A DNA stretch of 64,000 nt, from contig JAPFFF010000001.1 of NCBI GenBank assembly GCA_039105265.1, positions 6,944,001 through 7,008,000 of the forward strand. Direction: 5' to 3'. A program made the position numbers and the translations under genes. Below, piece after piece: positions 10,402 to 18,353 of the stretch. This stretch comes from Tritrichomonas musculus. Taxonomy: Eukaryota; Parabasalia; Tritrichomonadida; Tritrichomonadidae. Every line of letters begins with the position of its first letter. Within the stretch, counting starts at the first letter, position 1. The notes beneath the pieces are model-generated. The model worked only from the letters and a program-made list of their open reading frames with translations. It ran no database searches and was not told the DNA's origin.

Positions 10402-12426
10402 TTACTGATTAACTTGAGAACCAGCTGGGGATTCATCATCGATGTACTCTAAACCATTCAAACTTAATTTGAAATAGGTATCTCTTGTGAGCCATAATTG
10501 TGTTGGGGGTGGATGTACTGTACCTTCTTCATTAACATTATAATATGTATCATTTGGTCCTGTATATATTGGTTGACCATTTACTTGAACCTGAATGTTA
10601 CCAAATCCACCATCCAAACCATCATAACAATAACCAGCAGATGAACGTTCAGTTTGAATATTGAAAACAAAGCTAGAAGCATCACTTAAAGTATTCTTGT
10701 AGCGAACTCCGTTTGCATCATTCTTTGGCATAGTCATTGAGTCCTCAAATTCTTTAGTGCATTGTAATGCGATTGCATCAAGGTCTCCAGCGGTTAATTG
10801 ATTTTCAAAGAACCTTGCACCAATTGTTGAAACATTTTCATCTGGGAAGTTCTTGCCACCAATATTGAGATAACAATTTTGATATACTGGATTTTCGAAA
10901 ACAGTGAGGTCATTATGATGCTTTGGAAACATAATTGACATTGTTGTAACATTAATTAATGGAATATTCAATGTTGACTTAATTCCATTTGCAGCAGGAG
11001 CAATTGGGAATGAATGGTAATCAACTTTCTGAGATGGGATTATAATTCCTTCACGGAGAATATTTTCAATACCTCTGCGAGTAGATTCACAGACACCATA
11101 ACCTTGCATATTTGATTTACATAATGTGATTGTCATTCTGTTTACAGTTAATGTAGCTTTCTGTGATGAATATGTTTCGTTGTGAAGTTGTAATTTAGCA
11201 TCATGAATTGATTGAAGAGTCTGCTTAGCAGAAACAACTGGTGTTTTAACAATTTGCCAAGCATAATATCTTCCATTCTTGTCAGAATGATTTAATGGAG
11301 GTAATGTTACAGCAGGATTATGAACACAAATTTCTTCATCAGTTGCACCTGGTTGGAGTCCAAATTCTTCAAATTCTTCCTTTGTGTAACTGAAATTGAA
11401 TTCCAAATCTGTAAGAATATCAGTGTAACCAGTACTTCCATCATCATTATCCCATTGTTCACCAATTCGATATTGAATCTTGTATTTAACAGGTGTTGGA
11501 GTTGGTTCAGGAGATGGGTCTGGAGTTGGTTCAGGAGATGGTTCGGGAGATGGGTCTGGAGATGGAGTTCCAGGTCCTGGTATAATAGCTTCATTACCAA
11601 TTTGTGTAAATTGATGTTTCAAATGACCGCGAGCTTTAATTTCTTTCAATCGTTCTAATTCAGCAGATGTAACAGAATCATTATCTTCAAGATAAGCCTT
11701 TGTTTCAGCAACAGTATAAGGGTCAATTGCTGCCCAAACTAATCCTGCAGGAGTTACTTGGAAACGAATTGATAAATCACCGATGATTCCATTTGGGAAT
11801 AAATCGAAAGCTTGAAGGGCAAGTAAATCATCAAATGGAACGTTCAAATCAAATTCAACTTGTGATTTACCATTAGATTTGAATGAATTTAGATTAACAT
11901 AAGTACCTGCAACAGTTTGTGAATAATTTGAAACATTTTCCCAAAGTGAATGAACAAATCGTCTTCGCTTTTTTTCAGTTTCTGGTTTCACAGCAGAGTA
12001 TAGAAATCCTTCTCGAACACATTCGTTTTGCTGATATCCAACATTTACATTATTATGAAGAATTTCCAATCTGTCAAATAATTGATTTGAAGATTTAAGT
12101 CCGACGAATAATTTGTAGAAGTTATTTGGGTCATCAATTTGTTGTAATTTAGCTAAATCAGTATTCAATTGTAAATCCAATTTGACATGAAATGTTAAGA
12201 ATCCTTTATCAACATCAGATATGAAATGGTCTGGATGCGTTAAACTGATTTGAGAATATTGTCCTTGATGAAATGGTGCAGGTTGGTCGTGACAATCAAC
12301 AGTTCTGAATGAAAATGAGCGTGTACCATCATTAGTATTAATCATTTCACGCATCTTATTAAATGTATCAAGAACGTTTCCTGCTTCAATTTTGTAATTA
12401 TGTGCTCTTTCGTTGCGATACAACAT
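10402..12426 (-). CDS. Major capsid protein (double jelly-roll type), A copy
   Basis: 674 aa from MLYRNERAH, chosen because the B and C copies begin MRYRNERAH and MKYRNERAH. The first half has FSFRTVDCHDQPAPFHQGQY, HPDHFISDVDKGFL and RLEILHNNVNVGYQQNE; the second has LTVNRMTITLCKSNMQGYG, FPKHHNDLTVFENP and GGKNFPDENVSTIGARFF. This fits the Polinton double jelly-roll capsid family in length and layout. Between the halves lies a variable insert led by a Pro/Ser/Glu/Asp hinge (about residues 290-310) unlike the inserts of B and C. Divergent from the amphipathic gene at 12477. Confidence 0.85.
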   Translation of the reverse strand: MLYRNERAHNYKIEAGNVLDTFNKMREMINTNDGTRSFSFRTVDCHDQPAPFHQGQYSQISLTHPDHFISDVDKGFLTFHVKLDLQLNTDLAKLQQIDDPNNFYKLFVGLKSSNQLFDRLEILHNNVNVGYQQNECVREGFLYSAVKPETEKKRRRFVHSLWENVSNYSQTVAGTYVNLNSFKSNGKSQVEFDLNVPFDDLLALQAFDLFPNGIIGDLSIRFQVTPAGLVWAAIDPYTVAETKAYLEDNDSVTSAELERLKEIKARGHLKHQFTQIGNEAIIPGPGTPSPDPSPEPSPEPTPDPSPEPTPTPVKYKIQYRIGEQWDNDDGSTGYTDILTDLEFNFSYTKEEFEEFGLQPGATDEEICVHNPAVTLPPLNHSDKNGRYYAWQIVKTPVVSAKQTLQSIHDAKLQLHNETYSSQKATLTVNRMTITLCKSNMQGYGVCESTRRGIENILREGIIIPSQKVDYHSFPIAPAANGIKSTLNIPLINVTTMSIMFPKHHNDLTVFENPVYQNCYLNIGGKNFPDENVSTIGARFFENQLTAGDLDAIALQCTKEFEDSMTMPKNDANGVRYKNTLSDASSFVFNIQTERSSAGYCYDGLDGGFGNIQVQVNGQPIYTGPNDTYYNVNEEGTVHPPPTQLWLTRDTYFKLSLNGLEYIDDESPAGSQVNQ

Positions 12427-12476
12427 TTGATAAACAAAAAAAGTACTATTATGGGTCTTTTTTCGTAATGAAAACA

Positions 12477-12731
12477 ATGGGTATCGGAATCTTCAAAAAA
12501 ATGAAAAACGCTTTTAAATCTGTAGGCAATACAATAAAGAATGTTGCAACTAAGGTTGGTAAAGCACTTCCCAAAGTTGTTGAAGTTGGTAAAAGAGTAA
12601 CTAATGCTGTAAAACCTGTTTTGGGTGAAATACCTCTTATTGGTGATGCTGTTAGAGCAATAGATACAGGATTAAATTTTGCTGACAAAGGTCTTAAAAT
12701 TGGTAAAAGTTTAATTGATGAAGTCACATAA
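12477..12731 (+). CDS. Small amphipathic basic protein next to capsid gene
   Basis: 84 aa, starting MGIGIFKKMKNAFKSVGN; the B and C copies also start MGIGIF, so this ATG is preferred over the ATG at 12468. Basic amphipathic helices are followed by a hydrophobic Gly/Pro-containing centre (KPVLGEIPLIGDAV) and a second helical part. The pattern is that of membrane-active or capsid-internal peptides, for example a particle-release factor, which is inference. Always adjacent to and divergent from the capsid gene in all three elements. Confidence 0.82.
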   Translation: MGIGIFKKMKNAFKSVGNTIKNVATKVGKALPKVVEVGKRVTNAVKPVLGEIPLIGDAVRAIDTGLNFADKGLKIGKSLIDEVT

Positions 12732-12739
12732 GTGCCTGA

Positions 12740-12754
12740 GAACACTTTGTGTTC
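12740..12754. repeat. Triloop hairpin after the amphipathic gene
   Basis: GAACAC, loop TTT, GTGTTC just downstream of the stop at 12731. It may be a 3'-end signal or one of the mini-hairpin inserts seen elsewhere in the elements. Confidence 0.5.
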
Positions 12755-12796
12755 GAAGTCGCATGAAAATGATTAAATTGTATTTTTTTATTTTAA

Positions 12797-13258
12797 ATGG
12801 ATTTGAAAGTAATTAATGAAATAACTACTGAAATAAAGAATTTTAAATCAATTGAGGAGTTCAATCTGTACTATCAGAAACACAAAGATGACATGAACAA
12901 CCAGACAACTCAATATCTAAATCGGGTTTACAAAATTGTTACACCAGATGGTGTTGAATACAGAATCACAAAAAAGAATTGTCAAAAAGAAGGTACAAAA
13001 CGAGTTGGGGGAGATATATTTTTAAAGAAAGTTGTCAAAACTAATGAATTGAAAGAACTTGAACAAGATGTTATTAAAGCTGATATTGAGAATCTCAAAA
13101 GTATGTTCTCACAAAATTTGTCAACTTTTGATAACGAGATTAAAGATTTGAAACAAAGCTATGAAATTAAATTCACAACATTAGATAAAAAAATTGCTGA
13201 ATTAACCAATACTGTAAATCAGATTGCCAAATATATTAACCAACAAATGTTGGATTAG
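12797..13258 (+). CDS. Coiled-coil protein (153 aa), function unknown
   Basis: The N-terminal part has EEFNLYYQKHKDDMN and a YRIT strand. From about residue 90 a long heptad-patterned helix runs to the C-terminus (LKQSYEIKFTTLDKKIAEL). Homologues at 44306 and 50606 share the EEFDLFYQKYKDMFNEKTTNYL segment and the terminal coiled coil. Probably an oligomeric virion or assembly protein. The start follows TATTTTTTTATTTTAAATG. Confidence 0.8.
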   Translation: MDLKVINEITTEIKNFKSIEEFNLYYQKHKDDMNNQTTQYLNRVYKIVTPDGVEYRITKKNCQKEGTKRVGGDIFLKKVVKTNELKELEQDVIKADIENLKSMFSQNLSTFDNEIKDLKQSYEIKFTTLDKKIAELTNTVNQIAKYINQQMLD

Positions 13259-13293
13259 ATTTCGCAGCTTGCTCAAGCTAAAATATAAATATT

Positions 13294-13527
13294 TTAGATT
13301 TTATCGCATCGAGGGACAACTGAATGATTTAATGAATAAGTGTGAAAATTCAATTTTTTTGTTGTTGATACTTGAGGTTCATGTTGAATACTTCCTTTAT
13401 CCTCATATTTCTTAACAGTTGGTGCAGAATTAATTCTGGTACGTTCTTTTTGCATTTTAAGTTGTAATCTATCGTAGTGATTCATTCTTTTATCATCATG
13501 AATGGTTCGTTTTTGTTCATAGGACAT
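13294..13527 (-). CDS. Small basic protein (77 aa)
   Basis: Begins MSYEQKRTI. Arg/Lys/His-rich, without a membrane segment. The homologues at 44082 (75 aa) and 51037 (84 aa) share MSYE, a TxxKYxDKGxIxHxP core and a final LNHxVVP. That such a short frame is kept in three elements supports it as real. Function unknown. Sits beside the coiled-coil gene at 13543 in opposite orientation. Confidence 0.75.
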   Translation of the reverse strand: MSYEQKRTIHDDKRMNHYDRLQLKMQKERTRINSAPTVKKYEDKGSIQHEPQVSTTKKLNFHTYSLNHSVVPRCDKI

Positions 13528-13542
13528 TTTTGCTTCGATTAA

Positions 13543-13773
13543 ATGTCTGAATTAAACGAATATAAGAAGGAGATTCCTGAACTTAAACGTATTAAACGAA
13601 CCCTCAAAGAAAAATGTTATGATTACAAGCAACATCTAAATAATGTCAAATCTGGAATGCTTGGTTCCAGTGGGCTTGCTGTTCGTGAATCATTAATTGA
13701 AGATATTAATTCATTAAAGGAAAAAGTAAAAAAATTGGAAAACGAATTGAATGAATTAGCTAACAAGGATTGA
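13543..13773 (+). CDS. Small coiled-coil protein (76 aa)
   Basis: MSELNEYKKEIPELKRIKRT, then a SSGLAVRESLIEDINSLKEK core and a Leu-heptad tail. Near-identical architecture at 43814 and 51326. The SLIEDINSLKEKV stretch is almost invariant, pointing to a conserved coiled-coil partner, possibly of the 153-aa coiled-coil protein. The upstream sequence TTTTTGCTTCGATTAAATG matches the start-proximal motif shared by many genes here. Confidence 0.82.
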   Translation: MSELNEYKKEIPELKRIKRTLKEKCYDYKQHLNNVKSGMLGSSGLAVRESLIEDINSLKEKVKKLENELNELANKD

Positions 13774-13810
13774 GTAATCTACGAATAAAGGTTTTTTTAG
13801 ATTGAAATCA

Positions 13811-14494
13811 ATGTCGAATGTATTACGGAAAGCAAGAATATTAAGTTCTGAAAATGATGCTTCGGTAAAACAGAGCCAAGAAACTAATGTTGAAATCAAA
13901 ATCAAACCATCGAATTCACAACCGGTTGGTCAACCAATTAGTCAACCTGTTTATTACCCAAATGTTCCCCAAATGAATTCACAATCTAGGGACGTAAATT
14001 TTACTATACCGGAGGAGAATTCTCAATATCAATTTCAACCTCCAACAAGCAAAGCGCCAGCCGGAGCTGGCTTGCCTGCGACTATTGTCCGAGACAAGGG
14101 TATCATCGATTTGGGAAACCACATAGTGGCTGAGGGCGGTTCCACCGACGTAGTCGAAGCCCGAAATGAAATTGAAGACTTAACTGTCAAGAACAAATTT
14201 TTAGAAACACTTCTTTCAATTTATGAATTGAATCCACTTCGTGTAAATAATTACTTGGTTTGTCACTCAAATTCATTGATGGAATTAATTAAAATACTAA
14301 CACATGCTGATAAAGTTGAACTTATTATTGATGAAGATTCTGGTTGTACGGGATGTGTATCGAAGAATAAATATTTAGAAATCCAACGAATTCTTGTCAC
14401 AAAAGATGGTAAATCAAATGATTTGAAATATGGTTACAATGATGTTTATGCACAACTTGTTCGATATGGTATTTCACTTAAATTATGTGTTTAA
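13811..14494 (+). CDS. Pro/Gln-rich protein with conserved C-terminal domain
   Basis: 227 aa from the first in-frame ATG. N-terminus has KARILSSENDASVKQ, conserved in all three elements, then a disordered Gln/Pro/Asn linker. The last 95 residues are a conserved domain: NKFLETLLSIYELNPLRVNN, ADKVELIIDEDSGCTGCVS, then a Tyr-rich end. The two Cys of SGCTGC are kept in every copy. Probably a virion protein with a flexible tether. The linker contains a perfect 6-bp-stem palindrome (14056-14071) that looks like a mini-insert. It is followed after 10 bases by the membrane-protein gene. Confidence 0.82.
   Translation: MSNVLRKARILSSENDASVKQSQETNVEIKIKPSNSQPVGQPISQPVYYPNVPQMNSQSRDVNFTIPEENSQYQFQPPTSKAPAGAGLPATIVRDKGIIDLGNHIVAEGGSTDVVEARNEIEDLTVKNKFLETLLSIYELNPLRVNNYLVCHSNSLMELIKILTHADKVELIIDEDSGCTGCVSKNKYLEIQRILVTKDGKSNDLKYGYNDVYAQLVRYGISLKLCV
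14056..14071. repeat. GC-rich mini-hairpin inside the Pro/Gln-rich gene
   Basis: GCCAGC, loop CGGA, GCTGGC in an otherwise AT-rich gene. It falls in the variable linker, is read through in frame, and is absent from the homologous genes of B and C. Confidence 0.6.
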
Positions 14495-14504
14495 ATTTAT
14501 TCAA

Positions 14505-14636
14505 ATGATTTCTGAAATTCTTTTGGGAACTATTTTGGTTGTTCATGTTATTGAATTGCGTGTAATAATTGCTGTTTTCAAAGAAGATGAACCCCCTAAA
14601 CTCACAGAGGAGATGCGCTCGAAGCTTTACTCATAA
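14505..14636 (+). CDS. Tiny single-pass membrane protein (43 aa)
   Basis: About 20 hydrophobic residues (ISEILLGTILVVHVIEL...IIAV) followed by a charged tail with EDEPPKLTEEMRSKLY. Easily missed because of its length, but it recurs in the same place between the Pro/Gln-rich gene and the ATPase in B (28178-28327) and C (47652-47801), with EDEPPEL and LRRTLY kept. Predicted to span a membrane once. Role unknown; a virion-envelope, exit or holin-like job would be guesses. Confidence 0.78.
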   Translation: MISEILLGTILVVHVIELRVIIAVFKEDEPPKLTEEMRSKLYS

Positions 14637-14639
14637 TAA

Positions 14640-15584
14640 ATGAAACCCAGCAAATTTGATTACAAAACAATATTTTTTTCAGATACTTCTGACTATGATG
14701 ATGACTTTGAGTCATTCGAAGAACACAAGATGATTATGAAGCCTGTTATGATTGAAAAGCCCTTTGATATTGATTTTGAAATGAATCGAGCGTACAAAAA
14801 AAATGAATCAAAAATAATGTCAGAATCTATTCGTCCAATTGGTCCTGGAATCTATGCTAATTATAATTCGTTAAACATTATTGTTGGAGCACAGGGTAAA
14901 GGTAAATCACACATTGTATTAAGAGATATAATTCAAATATCTCGATTGAAGGAGTCAAATGTACATCAAATTGTGTATATTAGCAAGAATGGAATTATAA
15001 ATGATTCAACATTTGAAGCTCAACGCGAATTGATAAATTTACCTGTGAAAGTTGTTTCCGACACAAATGCTGAAGCTTATTTAAAAGAATTGGATTTATG
15101 GAAGGAATTATATATTAAATATACTTCTGTTGGGAGGATTACAATCTCGCAAAGCTCGAGCTCGCAGAGCGAGATTAATGAAGATAAATTACAGAAAATG
15201 TTTCAATTCCTTAATATCAATAAACTTGGAAAACCAAACGTTCCATTAAATACAATAATTCTGTGTGAAGACTTCATTAAATCGAAATTGTTAAAATCTG
15301 CTTACTTCACAAATTACATAACTCAATTGAGACACAAACATTCAATCGTTTATGTGAACGTTCAATTCTTCAAAGCGATTCCAACAGATTATAAGAATAA
15401 TTGTACTTCATTCTTTATTTTCAATGGATTCTCAAGGCAGAAGTTGAATTACATATATCAACAAGTTGTTATGCCAGTTGAATTTGAAGATTTGTGGAGA
15501 CAATATAATCGAATGAAGAATCATGATTTTGTTTTGGTGAATACACGAGAAGGAAGTATTGAATTTATAAGATTCAACCAGTAA
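14640..15584 (+). CDS. Packaging ATPase (FtsK/HerA, A32-like), A copy
   Basis: 314 aa. Walker A is GAQGKGKS near residue 85, preceded by a hydrophobic strand (LNIIV). Walker B-like TIILCED lies near residue 208, and a late segment FFIFNGFSRQKLNYIYQQV is conserved in all copies. Length and order fit the genome-packaging ATPases of Polintons and other double jelly-roll viruses, which drive DNA into the capsid. A small palindromic insert (15143-15176) adds residues between the two motifs without disturbing the frame. Starts 3 bases after the stop of the membrane-protein gene. Confidence 0.9.
   Translation: MKPSKFDYKTIFFSDTSDYDDDFESFEEHKMIMKPVMIEKPFDIDFEMNRAYKKNESKIMSESIRPIGPGIYANYNSLNIIVGAQGKGKSHIVLRDIIQISRLKESNVHQIVYISKNGIINDSTFEAQRELINLPVKVVSDTNAEAYLKELDLWKELYIKYTSVGRITISQSSSSQSEINEDKLQKMFQFLNINKLGKPNVPLNTIILCEDFIKSKLLKSAYFTNYITQLRHKHSIVYVNVQFFKAIPTDYKNNCTSFFIFNGFSRQKLNYIYQQVVMPVEFEDLWRQYNRMKNHDFVLVNTREGSIEFIRFNQ
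15143..15176. repeat. Palindromic mini-insert in the ATPase gene of A
   Basis: Arms AATCTCGC and GCGAGATT enclose a second palindrome GCTCGAGC. It encodes a Ser/Gln-rich bridge absent from the C ATPase. The B ATPase has a different hairpin cluster at the corresponding place. Confidence 0.75.
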
Positions 15585-15635
15585 GCACAAAAAAAATATT
15601 TTGGCTATGCTAAATCCGCTAGGAACCATACACAA

Positions 15636-15653
15636 TTAACAGTTAACTGTTAA
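15636..15653. terminator. Perfect palindrome between convergent genes
   Basis: TTAACAGTTAACTGTTAA, an 18-bp perfect palindrome between the ends of the ATPase (15584) and the 152-aa gene (15675). The position suits a 3'-end or termination signal for both genes, but this is only positional inference. Confidence 0.35.
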
Positions 15654-15674
15654 ATAGACAAAAAAATATTCAAT

Positions 15675-16133
15675 TTATTCATCAAGAACAATATCTTGAT
15701 GGTTTCCTTTAAATATTTGTGGTTCAGGTATTTCATATTTCTCACGAAGTTTCAAAATCATTTCTTGATTTGATTTGTTAATTCGTTCAATTGAATAATT
15801 GTAAAACGAATGTTCTTTAAATGTTTGAACATCTGTATTACCATTAACAAATGTTTCAAAAGAATTTATGTTAATCCTTCGTCGGAGATTTGATGTTAGA
15901 ATTACATGTTCAAGATTCATATCTTTCAATTGATTTGGATATAAGCGTGTGATTTTTTTGTCGGAATTGGTTAATGAAATGTATAACACACGAACAAGGT
16001 AAGTACCTTTTCCGATATTGATTGGAAATCGTTCACAAAGTAATGTAAAATCACATTTTTGATATTCATCTGGATTTGGAAGTAATGATATTAATGAATT
16101 GATGTATTCATAGATTTTCATGTTTGTTGTCAT
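15675..16133 (-). CDS. Conserved 152-aa protein downstream of ATPase
   Basis: Starts MTTNMKIYEYINS; this ATG is favoured over a much longer upstream frame because the homologues at 26657 and 48760 begin shortly before the same YEYINTL segment. Other shared pieces are FxxLCxxFP, a TRLYPNQLK-type strand, FVNGNT and a final LREKYxIxEPxxFxGxHQDxVL. Soluble, no membrane segment. Always convergent with the ATPase. Its constant pairing with packaging and capsid genes suggests a virion or assembly role, but no family is recognised. Confidence 0.82.
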   Translation of the reverse strand: MTTNMKIYEYINSLISLLPNPDEYQKCDFTLLCERFPINIGKGTYLVRVLYISLTNSDKKITRLYPNQLKDMNLEHVILTSNLRRRININSFETFVNGNTDVQTFKEHSFYNYSIERINKSNQEMILKLREKYEIPEPQIFKGNHQDIVLDE

Positions 16134-16216
16134 TTGATTACAAAATAAAAAATTGAAAATAAATTTTAAAAATTGAGTTTCGGAAGAAATGACAAAAAAA
16201 ATAATTGTTAATTGAT

Positions 16217-16612
16217 TTAATAAATTATACCAGATGGTGTATAACGTACACATCGAGAATCATTAGTCCAACAAAGATTGTCAATATGATAATCAAATTT
16301 GTTATGATTAATATGCTTAACAAATTTATAATTATTAGGGTTTGGAATAAATTGTTTAGCGATTAATTCATGTTTTTTATATAATTTTCCGTTCAATTTA
16401 ACATGTGGACAATTGTTTTTCATGATTTCTTCTAAAACACGTTCACCACGACCCAGTGTAATAATAAATGGAAATTCGGTTTGAATTGCATACTTGTATT
16501 CAAAATTAAGTAATGGAACATAAGTAGTATCAGGTTTTGATTCAATTATATATTTCAAAAATTCATCAAATATAATTTCGTCAGCATATTCATGAATGTA
16601 ATTTGTTGTCAT
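16217..16612 (-). CDS. HNH homing-endonuclease-like protein
   Basis: 131 aa. The C-terminal half reads KKHELIAKQFIPNP, then VKHINHNKFDYHIDNLCW, the classic His-Asn-His nuclease pattern of free-standing HNH/NUMOD-type homing enzymes (His-Ile-Asn-His, Asn-Leu-x-Trp). The N-terminal half could bind DNA. Found only in A; there is no counterpart beside the 161-aa gene of C or the 159-aa gene of B. It may be a selfish passenger or help recombination between elements. Confidence 0.75.
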   Translation of the reverse strand: MTTNYIHEYADEIIFDEFLKYIIESKPDTTYVPLLNFEYKYAIQTEFPFIITLGRGERVLEEIMKNNCPHVKLNGKLYKKHELIAKQFIPNPNNYKFVKHINHNKFDYHIDNLCWTNDSRCVRYTPSGIIY

Positions 16613-16712
16613 TTTATAGTAGAAAAAAAATTTAAAAAAAAATTAAATTTGAAAAATTAATTTTGAGAAGATGACAAAAAAATAATTTCTAAACGGATTT
16701 TTTTCCGGTTAG

Positions 16713-16841
16713 TTTTGACATTGATTCCAGACATTGGTTATCAACATTTATTCGAGCGGAGGATTTCCTACGGACATTTTTGACATTGGTTTCAGACCTT
16801 AGTTATCAACATTTATTCGTGTAGGAGTTTTCTCCTAGACG
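16713..16841. repeat. Two tandem ~64-bp units, each ending in a hairpin
   Basis: Both units begin TTTTGACATTG and contain TTATCAACATTTATTCG. The first ends in AGGA-TTT-TCCT, the second in TAGGAG-TTTT-CTCCTA. Between the HNH and KilA-N genes in A. The hairpins vary while the flanks are kept. Confidence 0.8.
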
Positions 16842-16866
16842 CAAAAAAATAATTTTGTTAATTGAT

Positions 16867-17646
16867 TTATTCCTGAAATTCGTTGAAATATGTTTCAATC
16901 ATTTCATGTAAATCATCAAGTATTTCACGATTAATTGTAATTGTATTTCCATTAATATTAGCTTCTGTTTCATCGAAGTTTTCACGAATAATGTTTTTAA
17001 TATCCAAATTAATGGTCATTGAAATAGGAAGGTTCTCTCTAAAGAACCATCTTTCATTCAAATCATCATAATGTGAACGAACTTTATAAAAATAATCCTT
17101 ATGTCTTCGAACAAGATGAAGTTTCACATTTGCATTATCATCAGGAATTTGTTCAAGCCAAATAAGGTATTTATAATCATGTTCACGATTATTTGGAACG
17201 ACACGAGGAGTTATATTGTTAATTTGATTTTGTTTTTCATTGAGTTGATTTTGTTTTTCGTTGAGTTGATTTTGTAATTGAATTCGTTGTTGATTAAAGT
17301 ATGAATCAAGAAGTTTCATAATTTGCCAAGAATATGCTGGGGAACACCAGATAGCAATATGATTAACAAGTAAACGGTGAACATAATATCCTCTTAATTC
17401 ATTTGAAAGATTTGGACGATTTTCATATAATTTTTCGCTTGCGGAAATTTCCGCACGCCCATATTTAAGTAATTCTTTAGTTGTTTTGTTATCAAGCCAG
17501 TCATTTACACGTTTATCAGAGTTACATGAATCGATTATTGATTTGATTTGAAACATGTCATCATTAATTGAGTGAATGATTCTAAGTTGTTCATTGTATT
17601 GTAAATATTCGTATTCATCATTGATTGGTGTAACAATTGTGTTCAT
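16867..17646 (-). CDS. KilA-N domain protein, A copy
   Basis: 259 aa from the ATG at 17646; the upstream extension lacks support. Residues about 40-130 form a KilA-N domain: VNDWLDNKTTKELLKY, GYYVHRLLVNHIAIWCSPAYSWQIMKLL. A Gln/Asn/Glu-Lys repeat linker follows, then a C-terminal domain (DYKYLIWLEQIPD...VKLHLVRRHKDYF) of the type that follows KilA-N in large DNA viruses. KilA-N domains bind DNA and are common in phages, NCLDVs and Maverick-rich genomes. A perfect palindrome (17440-17455) lies within the KilA-N coding part. A relative is at 63482. Confidence 0.88.
   Translation of the reverse strand: MNTIVTPINDEYEYLQYNEQLRIIHSINDDMFQIKSIIDSCNSDKRVNDWLDNKTTKELLKYGRAEISASEKLYENRPNLSNELRGYYVHRLLVNHIAIWCSPAYSWQIMKLLDSYFNQQRIQLQNQLNEKQNQLNEKQNQINNITPRVVPNNREHDYKYLIWLEQIPDDNANVKLHLVRRHKDYFYKVRSHYDDLNERWFFRENLPISMTINLDIKNIIRENFDETEANINGNTITINREILDDLHEMIETYFNEFQE
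17440..17455. repeat. Palindromic mini-insert candidate in KilA-N gene
   Basis: TGCGGAAATTTCCGCA is a perfect 16-bp palindrome, GC-rich against an AT-rich gene, read as residues between the KTTKELL segment and the NRPNLSN segment. It keeps the frame. Confidence 0.55.
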
Positions 17647-18353
17647 TTTTGAAGAAGAAAAAAAATTAAAAAAAATTAAATTTGAAAAATAAATTTTATT
17701 AATCCACTTTTTGAATGGTGTAATTATAAATAATGAGATTTTCAAAAACTCATATGTAGAATCATTTTGAGGAACTAGTTTTAAAAATATATGTTATTCT
17801 CGTAGTCCCCAATTTAATTTTGTGTTTTATTTGAAACTTGAAATTTCAAGATATTAGATGGGGATATCATCTGAAATCAAAAATCGAAAAAGTTGTATCA
17901 TTGAATTCGGGGTCTTGTGCTGATTAATAATATATCAATATTTTTTTCTAAATACCGCTCTAAATGAAGAATCAAAAAAATCGGAAAAATCTAATAAATT
18001 GAATGTTCATTCAATTTTAAAAATTTATAATCAAAATAACAAGATGCCATTTTAAATTTAATTCAATTTTTCAGATTCTGCAGAAATTCTTCACAATTGT
18101 CTCAGATTTATAAGAGGAATTTTAATTTGAATGGTCATTTAATTTTACAGATTTATAAGATGATTTTATTTTGAATAGTTATTCAAAAATACAGATTTAT
18201 AAGATGATTTAATTTGAATAGTTATTCAATTTTACAGAAAATCAGATTTATAAAATAAACTAAATAACGAATAAAAAAATTTTTTTATAATTAATTTTGA
18301 AAACTTATTTTTATAAATAATTTTGAAGATGGGGTTTTTCTCCTACCTTCATT
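17647..18353. other. 707-bp AT-rich intergenic region with tandem repeats
   Basis: No convincing gene. At 18103-18254 there are three direct repeats of about 45-51 bp beginning CAGATTTATAA, plus the start of a fourth, with AATTTGAATAGTTATTCAA inside. An inverted repeat CTTGAAATTTCAAG lies near 17845. It is the longest non-coding stretch inside A, lying between the start side of KilA-N and the end of the polymerase gene; it could hold a replication or regulatory site, but nothing shows this directly. Confidence 0.7.

Noticed and set aside
12363-12476. Upstream start for the amphipathic protein in A
   Set aside because: Overlaps the capsid gene; homologues begin MGIGIF.
15675-16133. Adenovirus-type protease
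   Set aside because: Size and neighbourhood would fit, but no His, Asp/Glu and Cys pattern of that family is conserved among the three copies.
16134-16253. Hydrophobic N-terminal extension of the 152-aa gene in A
   Set aside because: Would overlap the HNH gene and has no match in B or C, whose proteins start just before YEYIN.
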